Shown piece by piece: positions 13,701 to 26,700 of a DNA stretch of 64,000 bases. Below the pieces are notes generated by a model that was not told the DNA's origin, searched no databases, and worked only from the letters and a program-made list of their open reading frames with translations. The position numbers were made by a program, and so were the translations under genes. Each line of letters starts with the position of its first letter. The first letter of the stretch is position 1. This stretch comes from Neelides folsomi (taxonomy: Eukaryota; Arthropoda; Collembola; Neelipleona; Neelidae): the NCBI GenBank assembly GCA_034687125.1, contig JAQGBZ010000136.1, positions 91,104-155,103 on the forward strand, written 5' to 3'.

Positions 13701-15489
13701 TTCCTTTCATTACTCTTTCGAACCGCTCGTCTTTCTCATAAGAAACACCCCTTTCAAATACTGCAAAAATTACATTAGTCAGTCGTAAAAAATTAGCTAA
13801 TGATGCCTAGCAAAGTGAATGGACCCCAACCCAAGCACCTCTTAATTTCAAAGGTTCAGTATATATTAAATCAGTAAATAAAGTTTGCACTAGTTATAGT
13901 AGATTGTTATCTCGAGTACATCTTTGGATGTTTCTACTCAAAACGACTCAAATTAAATTAGTACTTTTGTAGTTACACGTATCATTATAATTACCCATAA
14001 CATTTTTTATTGTTGGAAGAACCTGTACTATTGATAATATGTTATCATTTGTCTACATGATATCAATTTAATTAATATAGACTTAATGGTAGGTGAACAA
14101 AATATTACTAATATTACAGACACACCTATTGTATCCTAAATAGGCCAAAATGTTCATAAATTGAAGAAACGGAAGTCAATGAATGAATTGTTTTATTTGA
14201 TGGTTGATTGGTTGTTGAAAGCGATGAAAGCGTGATTTGATGATGAATTTATTTTATTAAAAAGGATAATGAGCTCTCATATAAGTTTCATATATGATGT
14301 GGATGGAATTGAAATTTCCTTGTAAACTCGTTTTGGAAGAAAAGTCTTGAGGGTGTGTGGAATGGCGTCTTGTCCTATTCGAAACATGGAAAGTGTTGTT
14401 TATTTGAGTTGGAGCAAATAAGGATTGTGGTGTTATTATCATTATCATAACATCTGCCTAACCGTGTTCCGAACCAACCCGACTAAGAGCTCATCAATCA
14501 CAATCAGGTCCTCAATCATCCCTCTGTGTATTCAAGAGCGCCTCCTCTCAAATTCACACGGCAATAATTTGAGTTTGATTACATGATCTGGTCTTTTTCC
14601 TCTTCTCGAGCAAATTTCAATTTGCTCCTGTGGTTTCTCAGTTTCCTCCTCCACTTCCATTTCATCCTTGGTGGAAAGGACGGCGAGGGCATTGAGGCTC
14701 GAAATTGGTAAAATGTTCTCTATTAGGTTAAAAATCAACGTTATGGGAAATTACATCTAGGGCTATTGAGTCGTTGGAAGTGGATCTATGGATTCTCAAA
14801 ATATTCCATTAGATCCATAATCATCCGTGTAATACTCCTCATTTTCGACTTGCTTGTTTCTACCTGAGACGACCGCATCAATTTTCAATAAAGTTTCGTA
14901 ATGATGCGGCTTCCTGAATTTCTTTCTCAGCAACCCTCATTTCCTCCGTCTCTCTTTGGAGTTGTTGGGAGCTCCAATGGTTCGGAAACATAATTCAAAT
15001 ACGCTTCTCACTCTCATCATGGATGGGGAAAAGGGAAAAACAAATTGCGGTGGCCGCCAAATCAATCATTGATCTGTGAATGAGATTTTTTCCCTCTTAG
15101 CCTCCAAAATCATGTAAAGTTTATCTTTACAATGGCCTTTATCCTCTCGAAATTGATTTTGATCATTTTAGTAATTGAGCCTCGTTTTTGTGAACTAATG
15201 TCTTCTCCTTATAATTAATCCTCCTTTGAAGTATTGCTACAAGGAAGTATTAAGGATCTTTACCACCTGCATCAAACCCAGTCCTAACTTGATTATGGAT
15301 TCTGTGAACACGAAGGATTCGAATGTCCTTAAGGTGTGGAGTAGTTCGAGCTCCATTGTTATTCCTCCCTTTTTTGGTGGCAGTTAATAATTGAAGAGCT
15401 AATTGCATTAAATCTCTGTACCTAATGAGGATTTCGTGACTTTCTGACACGCCTCCTCCGCAAACACTGCCAAATGGGTCCGGAGGCAT
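10720..15489 (-). CDS. al: Aristaless/Arx-type paired-like homeobox transcription factor
   Basis: This is a nuclear DNA-binding transcription factor of the aristaless/Arx group. The coding exons I read are 15489-15264 (less certain), 13198-12907, 12688-12643 and 11262-10720. All phases join and give about 368 residues. The homeodomain is at residues 143-202 and contains [39 protein letters not shown] and [12 protein letters not shown], with W48 and N51 present and Gln at position 50, as in paired-like factors. It is split at the conserved intron sites after FTR and after ARIQ. The sequence just after it, [13 protein letters not shown], is the aristaless signature. An acidic stretch (about 116-136) precedes the homeodomain. 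The C-terminus has only a faint match (KVKARE, 353-358) to the OAR domain. Exon 1 starts at an ATG directly after an in-frame TAA and ends in GTAAAG in matching phase, but its protein sequence is unfamiliar, so the true 5' end may differ. Family assignment is firm; the start is not. Confidence 0.9.
13199..15263 (-). other. Putative first intron of the aristaless gene
   Basis: It runs from the GTAAAG donor at 15263 to the TCTTTTCCAG acceptor at 13199. A charged open frame at 14738-14532 on the same strand (contains [16 protein letters not shown]) could be an extra or alternative exon, but no splice sites there keep the phase needed to join the flanking exons, so I left it out of the model. Confidence 0.4.
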
Positions 15490-18419
15490 TTATGCAAAAA
15501 AAACTCCTTTTCCACCTAATTATAATTATCCATCATACACTTTACAAACATATGAGTTTCAGTATTGAGTTCCTAAGATTAAAAACTTAATAGCAACAGT
15601 GTCCAAAGCAAGTTTTTAAATTCTTCAACGCAAATTGATACTTCTGTGAAACCAAAAGCTGTTCCGGTGAATAAAATGCAAATTATAATTTCTAATTAAC
15701 AAGTGCGAGGTGAAAAGTGTCAAAAACGAGAAGCTTTCCAAATTCCTCAATCAATAATCACCTTTCGATTTAATTATTAATGTATTTTGAGGTAATGTTA
15801 AAAACAAGTAGGAGAAATAATGGCTAATAAAGACATTCGAATGCAGGAGAGATTCAATGAGCCTAATATGAGATCTAATGAGCGAAAATACATGAGAGTT
15901 AATGTTGTGTTTTCCTATTGATTATTCTTTATTCTATGTATCATATACGCGTAAATGGAGCTGAGGATTTGAAAGAGGCGGAGGAAACTCGACAGCCCCT
16001 CGCCTTCGTTAATGCCTGAATTAGCGTTAAAAAGGCGTCGAAACCAAGCGTTGACTATCTTTAATAACCAAACTAAATTAGTCGTAAAATTAACTATTAA
16101 ACTCAGAAGGCTCTCAACATCTAAATTGCACTTATTAAAATTCTTATATTCCAATTTTCTAAATAGCTCAAAATTTTCTGACAACTTACACTCACTCATC
16201 TGTCAGTAAGAGAAAATTACAATTTTTGTATTATTTATTTATGCATGTGTGAGTCTATTAGTATAAAGTTAAGTAGTCTTTTAAAAAAATCTTAAATGGT
16301 GTAATTAAGCTTAAAAGCTTCAATGACCTAATTACTAATTGAACTTGAACATCTTTTTGTTAAAAATTAAATTAAATTAATAAATTCCTTCTTATCATTA
16401 TTATTCTACCCATAGAACTCTTATTAATTCATTATTCATGTTTTAGCAGATAAGTTTGCTTACAATATGTAATCACTTAATTCTTCCCCATCATTTTAAT
16501 TTTTAATAATTGGCATTAGATGTATTACAGCGAGTTAAACAAAAGATGAGGAGGTGAAACTCGGGCTTTTAATTAAAGCTGACTAAGAGGTTTGTGTGAA
16601 CAAATGTAATTAATTATTCCCATTACTTAGACATGGCGAGATTAGGTGTTTTTTCCTTCTAGAAATTGTGAAAAGGCTTGAAAAGTTGATGGCCTTCGCT
16701 GGACATAAGTTAACGAGAGGTCCATCTCTCCGTTTTAATTAATTCGACTCCTCCAATAATTTAGTATGTAAGGAGGATCGTAAAAGTTGTAGTGGAGCTG
16801 ACTCAACGTTGAACGTCCCTCATTCTCATTCTCAACCATTGTTTCCTTTTATTGGTTTAATGTTGATTCTTTGTACCTTTTCTATTAATATGTCCCAAGA
16901 CTGAATTTTAAAAGGATTTTATATTTTATCTCCCTGCATTTGCAGTTCAACTGGTCGAAGGAATGAATTTCAGGTTTCCTCACTCCCAACACTCTCCTTT
17001 TCCTTTATGTCTGGCTAATAGGAAATGATAATTTGAGATTTATTGGAGCTCCTGCAAATCATCCTTATTATTGTAAAAGCTGTCATAAAAGTGCGTGCCC
17101 ATTAAAGAAATAGATTTTAAATGCTCGGAATCCCATATGGCTGAACCAAAATGCTTTTCTATATTCACATCATACATTTTTTATTAAAGGTCTCAAATTA
17201 CGGTCTGACAGTTGTATAAAAGCAACTTGTAAGTCATATAAATATGCTTTACTAATGTATTTTAAATAATAGAAAGGAATATTAAGAGTTCTAAAACTAT
17301 TAGGAAAATTAAGTTTGTTCATAAAGGCAGTTGTGGAAGGTGAGTGAAATGAGAATAGTTGTTGGAGCAGCGGGAGGGGGATTATCGCCTCGTAAAAATT
17401 AGATCAATGGGATCTCATTCTCATTTAATAATTGTGGGGGATCGTAAAACTGGGGGTTGGCTCCTCGAGTCATTAACATGCGAAAAGTCGAAGACCATAA
17501 ACAAAAAAGTCGTAAAAGCAAGTAAAGGGAGAGAAATGTGTTGAGAGGCCCACCTTTCAATTTCTCCTTTTCTTATTATTAGAACGAGAGGCGGTTAATT
17601 AACTCACGTCAATTCCCACCTCTCAACCCCATCCCAAATAAATAATGGTCTTTAATGAATAAAACCATCCATTTGTCGTTAATTTTGAAAATATTGTGAT
17701 TTTAAATATTAGAAAGCAAAGCTGCTTGGTTCAATAATAATGTAGTAAATACGTACATAAAAGATACGAATTGATCTAGAATAATAGTTCGAAATGTAAA
17801 TAAAGAATAGAAAATGGTTCGAGTCTTTTGTAAATAAATATTTTTCATTTCATTAAAAGGTCGGTTGAAGGTTTTGGGAACTAAACAACTTGAGGGATTT
17901 AATGGGTGTTTTGGTCTCACAAAGAGCCATTAGTTCATTTTGGCATTTTTGGTGAAGAGTTTTTGGAAGAGACTCTAATTGGTAGTTAAATGCTGCTCAA
18001 ATGATCTTTTATGGATCCACAGTTATCCATTACCATCGACAGAGAAATGAAACAAAGACGTGATTTGAGACCTTTTATGGCCTATTATTCCTCCTCCTCT
18101 TTCAACTGAGGGCGGCTGTAATTCTTTTATTGCCTCATCATTAGAAGATTACCATTCAGTCCCACACGTTTTCATTACCTATTGAGTCAGAGTCAACTTT
18201 GACCAAGTCGCGGATGGAAAAGAGAGTTTTAGCCGGCCGGATTCCATTTCCTCGCTTCTCCTCCTCACCGTTCTTCATTTCGAGCCCCTTCGAACAACTC
18301 AAATCCATTCTTCACTTTTCAACTTATGATCTCATTAAATTCTTAATATCCTTCAACTTTTTCACAATATATTAAAAACAAACACTGGAGTCATTTTATT
18401 GACTATTAAGTTTATTATT

Positions 18420-18479
18420 GAAATAAAAACCAAGAAATGTTAATTATTTGAAATAAAATCCAAGAAATGTTAATTATTA
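18420..18479. repeat. 30-bp tandem duplication
   Basis: Two adjacent 30-bp copies, 18420-18449 and 18450-18479, differ at two positions. Each contains CCAAGAAATGTTAATTATT. Confidence 0.85.
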
Positions 18480-18500
18480 ATGGTTTTTCTATAAACATAC

Positions 18501-18526
18501 TATCTCGGAGTTGTATCTCGGAGTTG
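18501..18526. repeat. 13-bp tandem duplication
   Basis: TATCTCGGAGTTG is present twice head to tail at 18501-18513 and 18514-18526, only 21 bases after the 30-bp duplication. Confidence 0.85.
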
Positions 18527-20643
18527 TGTTATTAGCAAATTCAGTATTTAGAATAAAACAACGAGTTTATGAGATTTAATTAACTTTTTGTTCGCGAAAA
18601 TTGAAAACTGTTTATCTTATCGGTGGGATTGTGGAAGGGAAATTAATATTCGTGTAAATAATTTAAACTAATTAGCGGCCATAAAGTGTGGAAGTAATTA
18701 AAAATAGGAAGTTATATGATAGATTATATCAGAGGAGGGACGGAAGCCGACTGACTCGCAATTCTCCATTTCCCCAACAACGACACGAAGGTGAGAAAGG
18801 AGAGCAGACAGGTAAATGAGAGGGATGAACCAAAGGATCAAAACCACGCCTTCTCAAAACCCCTTAAGACCAATGGACTCACCGGAGCTTTGGAACGTGT
18901 TTCACTCCAAGAACACTGTGGTTCCCCCAATGCTTACCTGAGTTACCTGCTCCTTTATATACCAAAGGCCATATATCGAGGTAAAAGAGTTTTGAGATGG
19001 CCCCCGCTGGAACCGCTAATAATGTGATTAAACACTAGAGTCCCTCTACCTCAATTAATCCCAATTATCTCCAATTATCCTTGATTGCTCTCTATTACCA
19101 CAAAGATAATTAGGCTTATTATGAGAAGAATTTTGAAGCAAAAAAGGGAATCCTAATGAGCCGCCTTTAATTCGGATTCTTTATTAGTCCTGGCGCCTCT
19201 CCTCATTAGCCTCCATTTATTTTATCCCTCATAATGATTTTATGGAAGCGGAGATGGGACTTTGCAAATATTTTCATCTAATTTCTTCATATCACCTTCT
19301 TTCATCGGCGAACCTTCGGACGTGAGTTGAATATGAACTGGATTCTAAATTCATCATGATTCATTACTCCACTTATAACATAAGTGTAGATTCGCTTTTT
19401 CAACTCTTCTATTAACTTTATTATGCCGCTCATATTAAACCAACAGCAAGCTTATAAATATCTTGACTTGCGATTAGAACAATTCTTCCGACAATTAACG
19501 AATGCTAGTTTATTAATATTCATTACAATAGGCTATATTTTCTTGATGGACTTATTTTTATTTATATTAATTATGAGCAGTTTGACAAATTGAATAATTT
19601 CTCAATCGTTTAATTACTAATATTTAATTAGTATGCCTACATACAAGAGAAGATGAAAAAGCCCACGTTTTTATTTTTAAATTCTAATGATGAGAAGGAT
19701 ATATTAAACGTAAAGACTAAAATCTACAATGGGATAGAGAGGATAGGAAAGGAAATAAAGGTAAAAAATAAACATCTAGAGAAAACTATTTTATTGTAAG
19801 TAATTTAAATTTTTATTTGGAAGTTAAACGACATACATTACATAATTAGTGCGTAATATTGTTTCATATATTTACTATTTAGTTATTATGTAATTTATAA
19901 ACGTCTTTTAGTGGAAAAATATCACAATGAAGTTGAATTTTTGTAAACATTTTTTTCTCTTACATCTTTAAATTTCTACATATCTTTATTAGGTTTAATT
20001 TTTTCTATTTATAAGACAGTTAAAGTTTAAGACACTTGATGGTAAATCCCAAAAACCCCTATTAAAACCAAAGAAAACTCGACTGAAAGATATCTAGCAA
20101 GTAAAGGTAAAATCAACTTTGATATTTACAAATTCAATCTTAATAAAACTATTGATTAATATTATTTAAAGGTTATTACACTACTATCTATCATAATGTT
20201 CATTTGACTCAATAGAAAATAAACTCAATAGAACTTTATATACATAACAAAGTAGGTTCTCACACAATCACGCTAACATGTAGATGTGTAGTTTAATTAG
20301 AGTTTATTTCTTCTCTTTTACGCACATTATGGTTCAATGGTTATCATCATCAACAATATAAGTATCAGTAAAGGTATTTAAAATTGCCTAATTGTAAATG
20401 AACTATACAGACTATACTCAAATATCTACACATGAATGTCTATTTTGTGGCATAGAATGCAAAAAAATCTACAGAAAACAAAATGCCCTCGTGACACTCA
20501 AATTTGACAAAATTTCAAGTTAGCATCAATAGGATTTAACACGCTAAAACACATAAATATCATTCAATTCTCCATCATTTTCATTCAATTCCATGAATTA
20601 AAGAAAATTAAATCTAATAGAATCTAAAAGAATATATACAATT

Positions 20644-20649
20644 TTTATT
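20644..20649 (-). other. Polyadenylation signal of the STELLO-like gene
   Basis: TTTATT on the plus strand reads AATAAA on the minus strand, about 105 bases after the stop codon at 20753. Position and orientation suit the gene's 3' end, although the surrounding DNA is AT-rich enough for chance matches. Confidence 0.45.
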
Positions 20650-20752
20650 TAGCTTAATAAAATGAAAGTGTACTTGAAGTTTGTAATTTTACTCATCATC
20701 TGCTCTATAAATATTTAAAAATGGCAATAATATATAACTATATAAATCTGTT

Positions 20753-23700
20753 TTAATTTTGTAAGATCTTTAGGAAATATTTTGAACAGAATGTTTGCCG
20801 GACATTTGGCTCAGAATACACTTTATGGAAGTTGAAAGGATGAATGTAATGTTGAGGTATCTCTGATTCGCCCGCGTCTAATGTTCTATTGAGACGGAGC
20901 CAGTCGGACTCGAGGGCGAGGCCTCTAAATAAAAGCGGAAGCGCCAACTCGTCCATCACACCATATTGGAGTAAAATATTTGCCACTGAATAAAATGGTT
21001 TCGTTGTCCAGGTTGGAAGATAATACACTGGGATTGTGTCGTGGAACAATCGAATGTCCCGACCAATGTTGATGTTCAAAAGTCCCACGTAGGATCTAAG
21101 CGTGGTGCAAAGATCGGATTGGTGACCGTCGTCGGTCATTGTACACCGAATGTGCCGAAATTCTCTTGGAGAGATTCGATGAGATTTTGCATCTTCCAGA
21201 CTTCCTCCACCTGTAAGGGCAAACAAATATTGCCCAATTGACTACAAATTCAAAGTATCTACTAACCATAAAGGCAAAGCATTCATCTCATTTGATATAA
21301 TAATTTATAAAGATGTCATTATAAGACAATTATAATTAAATAAACTTACCTTTAACATAATATTTTAATCTTACCGTAATGTTTTCAACAATTTTACTTT
21401 ATTAGTATATTTGAATAATTTTACGTATAAAGTATTTTTGCAGCCATTTAAGTTATAAGTTATGTTATAATTATTTAGTTATAATATAAATAATGTAATT
21501 TTTTATTTAATATATTAAAATATATGTTTAGATTAGATGATAAATTAATAAAAATGATCATTATCAAACCTTCATAATTAAAATGCGTCGTTTTATCAAC
21601 GTTGCTAGCTCGATAGTCGGCAACGAGCGCAGTGAGATTTCCATAACTATCATGAAGAATCTCTAGAGCGGATTCCATGAAATGTTTCAATTCGGCATCA
21701 GCATGGTCGATTGCAGGTACGTAATATTGACTCGCCGCTGCATTGCCATCTGTAGCACCTGGCTGAGGAGATTGAGTGGAGGGAGATTCTCCCAATGGAT
21801 CCCTCTCAGTTGTAACAGGTGGACTCGTCGGTCTGCTCCCACCTTTCCAACTTCCTTCAACGGCCAGAGCAGGGATTTCAGAAGTGATCGCAGATTCCCC
21901 TTCGCTCCCCACCGCTCCTTCTGTCGCTCCTTTTGTTCCGTCTTTGTCCATCCCTGGAGCTGAAGTTGTACTTGAAATGTCTTCTGGCTTATGCCACGTG
22001 GGGGAGGTCGGAGGTTCAACGTGTTCAACATGGTAAAGCGGAACACCGACTGAACTTTCGGATCCGATGGTTGTTGTTGACGATTGCGAATCCCCGTCAT
22101 CGTTCATTTTCCAAAGGGTTGAATTCTCTGGGACTGCGAGGGAATCCTCAGTTGGAGTAGCCAAAATCAAAGCCTCGTCGTCTTCATCCGTTGTTTCTTT
22201 CATGTTGGTGGAGGGAGGTGATGAGAAAATGGAAGTTCCTTCGCTACTCGTCTCCTCTGTCTCAATTTCCTCTTCATTTTCTTCCCCTACTAAAACATCC
22301 TCTTCGGTCGTTTCGTCCGTTCCTGAAGAGCTAGTTTCGTTTGTTTCTGATTTTGAAGAAATTTTAACAACATCGGGTTTTGCATTTTTCAAATAATCCC
22401 AATCAGAAAGCAGAAGATCGCCACCGCTTTTGTTTTCATCTCTTGCTGGAGCTGGGGATTGTATTTGTAGAGAAACCTCCTCGGCGTTTTGATCATGTTC
22501 CTGGGTTCCATTTTCAGCATTTGCATTTCCATTGAGGGACCATCGATAATTGGGAAGATGAATGTACGCAGTTTCATCAGTGTCCAAACTCTCATTGGAA
22601 TCTTTTTTCTCGGGCTCTGGCTGATTTTCCGCTTCAATGCTCCGTTTTTTAATTCCTCCACTTGAAGTGGCGGCTGTGTTTCTCGTTTCTAGAAATTGGT
22701 AAGAGTCTGAACCAAGAAGAATTGAGGAGAGCAGTTTCCACGTGGAGATGATTCCATCAAGGAGTTTTGGAAGTTTTTGACCACCAGGATCAAGTCGTGG
22801 CCAAGAGGACCTTGTCACTTTGGCATATCCCGACGTGCTCAACCAAAGCTTTGTTTTGTCAATATTTTTCATATTCCAAGTTTGAAGCAAAGTCTCGTCA
22901 GTGACGACCATGTACCCTTTGACCTCATAATTCATTTCCATTGCTCCAAGTACACATTCGTAAGTTGCTCTGGTGTAAGTTGGAAGAAAGGAAAACGATC
23001 GATGTTCAACAGACTGATATTTCCTCAAAAATATTTCAACTGATTCGTGGGGATGCCCGCAGTAAAGGATGTTTGAAAAAGTGGATCTGTAGAGAACTTC
23101 CAGCGTTGGGATGAGATCGTAATGTTGGTTCGTGAAGACGACAATGAGAAGAACGTCACTCTGTCGATTTGCTGGTTCATAGGGGAGCAACGGAGCAAAG
23201 CCAGGACACATGTTGTCGGCAATTGCTTTCAAAATAGGAAACTCTGAAGAGTCGGGATGGTTCTTGTGAGGTTCAGAATAAGGAAATCCTTTGAACTGCT
23301 TTCCATTCCTCGACTCCCCGTTATTATGAAATGGCTTCGACTCGTCCCCAAGAAGAGGAAGAACTCTTCGGCTCAAAGCGGGCCTCGCCGACTCCGCGAG
23401 TATTTCCACGTGATAAGGAATTGAGGCGTCTCTTCTGTAACTTCCTTGGTCCGTGGCTTCTTCCTCGTTCTCGCCCTTCTTTAGTAAGGGAATGTAGTAT
23501 GAGTCGTTGGCAACTTCCGCAGGGTTCGGTGGGATGTTGTGATACGAAGCAGCTTCCTCTTCCTGCTCCACCTGCCCTTTCTCAATCTCCGCCGCGTAAG
23601 CTTCCCAATCTATTGGAGCATAAGTGGAGTTCTCGTCCGGAGGAATCAGATCGGTCGCGAGCATTATCGGAGACGACTGTGTGGTTGAAGTGAGGTCGAC

Positions 23701-26700
23701 TGATTTAATTTCCGGTCGCTCGGTTTGGCGTTTGTCTCTTTGCCCAATCCGAGAGCCCTCGGATTGTTCGATGACCCTGACGAGGTCTCTGAGTGTTTGG
23801 TTTCGCTGGGCCATGTAGTCTTCAGATGTGTGGGAAACGTCAGGTTCGAGAGCTGGGAAAAAAGAAACTCCATGGAGGCCGTCGGCTCCTAAGCATGGGT
23901 TTGTGTGGGAGCGACGTTTGGGAAGGATCGGCGGCTCTGTATAGTGGATGCTCCGTAGGTCGGCAATCCAGGCGTCAATAAGGGAAGTGTCATTTTTATT
24001 CATATACACAGATTTGGCGAGTTCCTTGGTCATGCTGTGGAGGCAGCGGTAGGTAGAACGGTTACGGCAATGCCAACGCTTGAGGAGCTTTGATGAACCA
24101 GTCCGGTTATTCCCGTTCGTGTGTCCACCGCCTAAAGGATTCTGTGTCGGCTCGTAGTCACCCCCAACAAAGAAATCTTGATTCCTGTATCACAACACAC
24201 ATTTTTAATTATCACTCTTCCTGTCTTCCTCCTACGTTCAACAATCCCCAACATGCATGGAACAATACATAACTACATTTATGTAGACAATCGTAGACAA
24301 TTATTGTAATAATATAATAACTACATCTGACTCACTGACGACTGCCTCTTATAAGGGAAATCTTCTCTTTTTTTCATGGGAAATAAAGTTTAAAATCATC
24401 ACTAGCGTGTGGCATTTAAACGTATTTATTAAAAAAAATTTGGATACTCTATCAATTTGTGTGTACGAAAATCACGCAAGGATAGAATTAATTTCTCAGG
24501 AGCTCAACTACAGGTATTATCAAATCCCAGCCATGTCATGTCATTGATGTCATTAAAGATTAGAACTTTGTATATTATCTTAAAGATTAACTTTGTATTC
24601 AATTGCTAATGAAGGAACTACACATGTATGGAATAATACTTGTATTAATTAATTACATGTACTATCCTACATTATCCACATACCTACATACGAGTATTAT
24701 GTAGAGTAGTTATATTTAAATGTGAAAAATCTACTTTTTTAATCCAACCCCATCTTTAATTTTTCCTTTGAATGAGAATTATGTATTTATATGGTGTTAT
24801 ATAATATATTTGCTACTCGTATAAAATAATTAATCTTTCAACTAATGGTTAATATGTATATGTATCCTCTTCCTACATATTGCCTATTACAATAATATCC
24901 TCCAAGTTAAACTTTAAAGTTAAACCAATAATTGTCTTCTTATAGTCATAAGCAAATTCTTACAATTGGAGCGTAGGAACTCTTGACAGCGTAAGTCGAA
25001 TACTTCCACCCAAATCTCCAAGGAGTGATTGACTCCAAAGACCTCGAATGTACCAAGGTGGAATTCGAGAAGCATTTTGTGGCACGTCAGATAACTCTAA
25101 ACTATCCCCTGTGTAAAAAAGATTAAAAAGATTAATTGTGAACTTATGATAAAAATGTCACCAAATCACCTGAAGAATAATCAGGCAAAAGCGGGAGAGC
25201 CCAGAATACTTCAGGTGAAAATAATGTATTTCTTGTACAAAGTGGCGGCATTGTGTCCCCTGGAAGAACCAAGGCGGGGGCTCGAAGATCCCACCAACCT
25301 TCGTCAATCTCCAAAAACTAAAATCAAATATTAATTAATTTTTTATCATCCATCATACACTTCACTTGTAGAGCTCACAACTTCCTTATACGTGATTAAT
25401 AATATAAAATCAAGTATCAATAATTGTACCAGGTCAGTAATGTACTCCGTTCAAATAAACATAAAGAAAAGTGAAATGAGTTCAAGGAGAAGCGAAGGTG
25501 AAATGCGAAAATAAGGGAGCAATAATATCACAATATGGTTTTTACTAATATTTACAGTATACCCATTTTCATTACGGGCTTCCCATATTTTTAGTTTTAA
25601 TTCTAATACTCGACCTTGGGAATTTTTTTGAAAATATTTGTCATCTTTTTTGTTTACATCCCAGTCAGAGGATCATAAAATTAGAAATTTCAAAGAGTAC
25701 CATAACTAATCGCTAATTTGAGGTTAGTCATGTGTTAATATTTTTGCTCAATTCAACAATTACAACAAGTACATAGGATTTAAAAAAATTGCAAGAACTG
25801 AGAGGAGTAATTTAAGCTTTTAATGTTAACTTGTTCTCATTTATATTAGAAAAAGGATTAAAATTATTAAGACAACGAAGGTTAAATGAAAAAAATTAAA
25901 AAGCTTATAACTTATTTAAGTATACTATGTAGTATGTACCATATAATGCACTGCTGAATTTGATAAATTGATGATAAATGACGTCCATAAAAAGAAATTA
26001 AACCTTGGAATTTTTATTTATCACTTTCAAAAATGCGATTTTCTCTCATTAATCGATTTAATTGAAGCATCTGTGTTGTTTTATGAAGTAAAAGTTTTTG
26101 GTTTGGAGGAATATTAAAATGCCAAATGTTAAATGAAGCTGAATGAAAGGAAAAGTAGAAGGCGAGTGGCGCTTTGTTATCGACTATTGTAGAATCATTC
26201 TATCGAACAAAGAGTGTCAGCTTTAGGAAACTGATATGAATGAACTATAAAGCAAAGTAAGAACAATGAACGAGTTTCTTTCTTCCTCGATATTGCCCTA
26301 TAGGAAGAAGCGCCATATATCTAACATTATACTCTAGTACTATTCAAATGAGATAAACGGTTTGAGTTTCAACTAATAAATCACAAATAATAACATTCAT
26401 CCAATTACGCTTTTGAAGTAGGAGATGAAAGACGCTCTTGGTAATGAATTAAGAGAATTGAAAGTCACCGGTCACAAAGGTTGAATTGGCAATGATTCAC
26501 TTTGATCTTATTTCATATTAAGGATAAAGCAAAGTTAAAATAAACAACCGTAAGAATTTAATGACATTATAACCCACTGTATCTAAAAACGGTAAGAGGG
26601 GAAGTAAAAAGAGATGCGACGAATTGAAAAAGGAAAGTGAAGGAGAACCGTGACCCAGGCCTTCTTTTTTTAAATTCTTCAATATATCTTTTGTAGTGTT

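Larger units (their letters stand above)
15490..20752. other. Intergenic region between the homeobox and STELLO-like genes
   Basis: No gene is supportable. The region is upstream of aristaless and downstream of the STELLO-like gene, so it may hold promoter elements of the former. Visible structure is limited to tandem duplications at 18420-18526. Open frames (15915-16209 both strands, 17702-17920, 18791-19027) lack domain features. Confidence 0.5.
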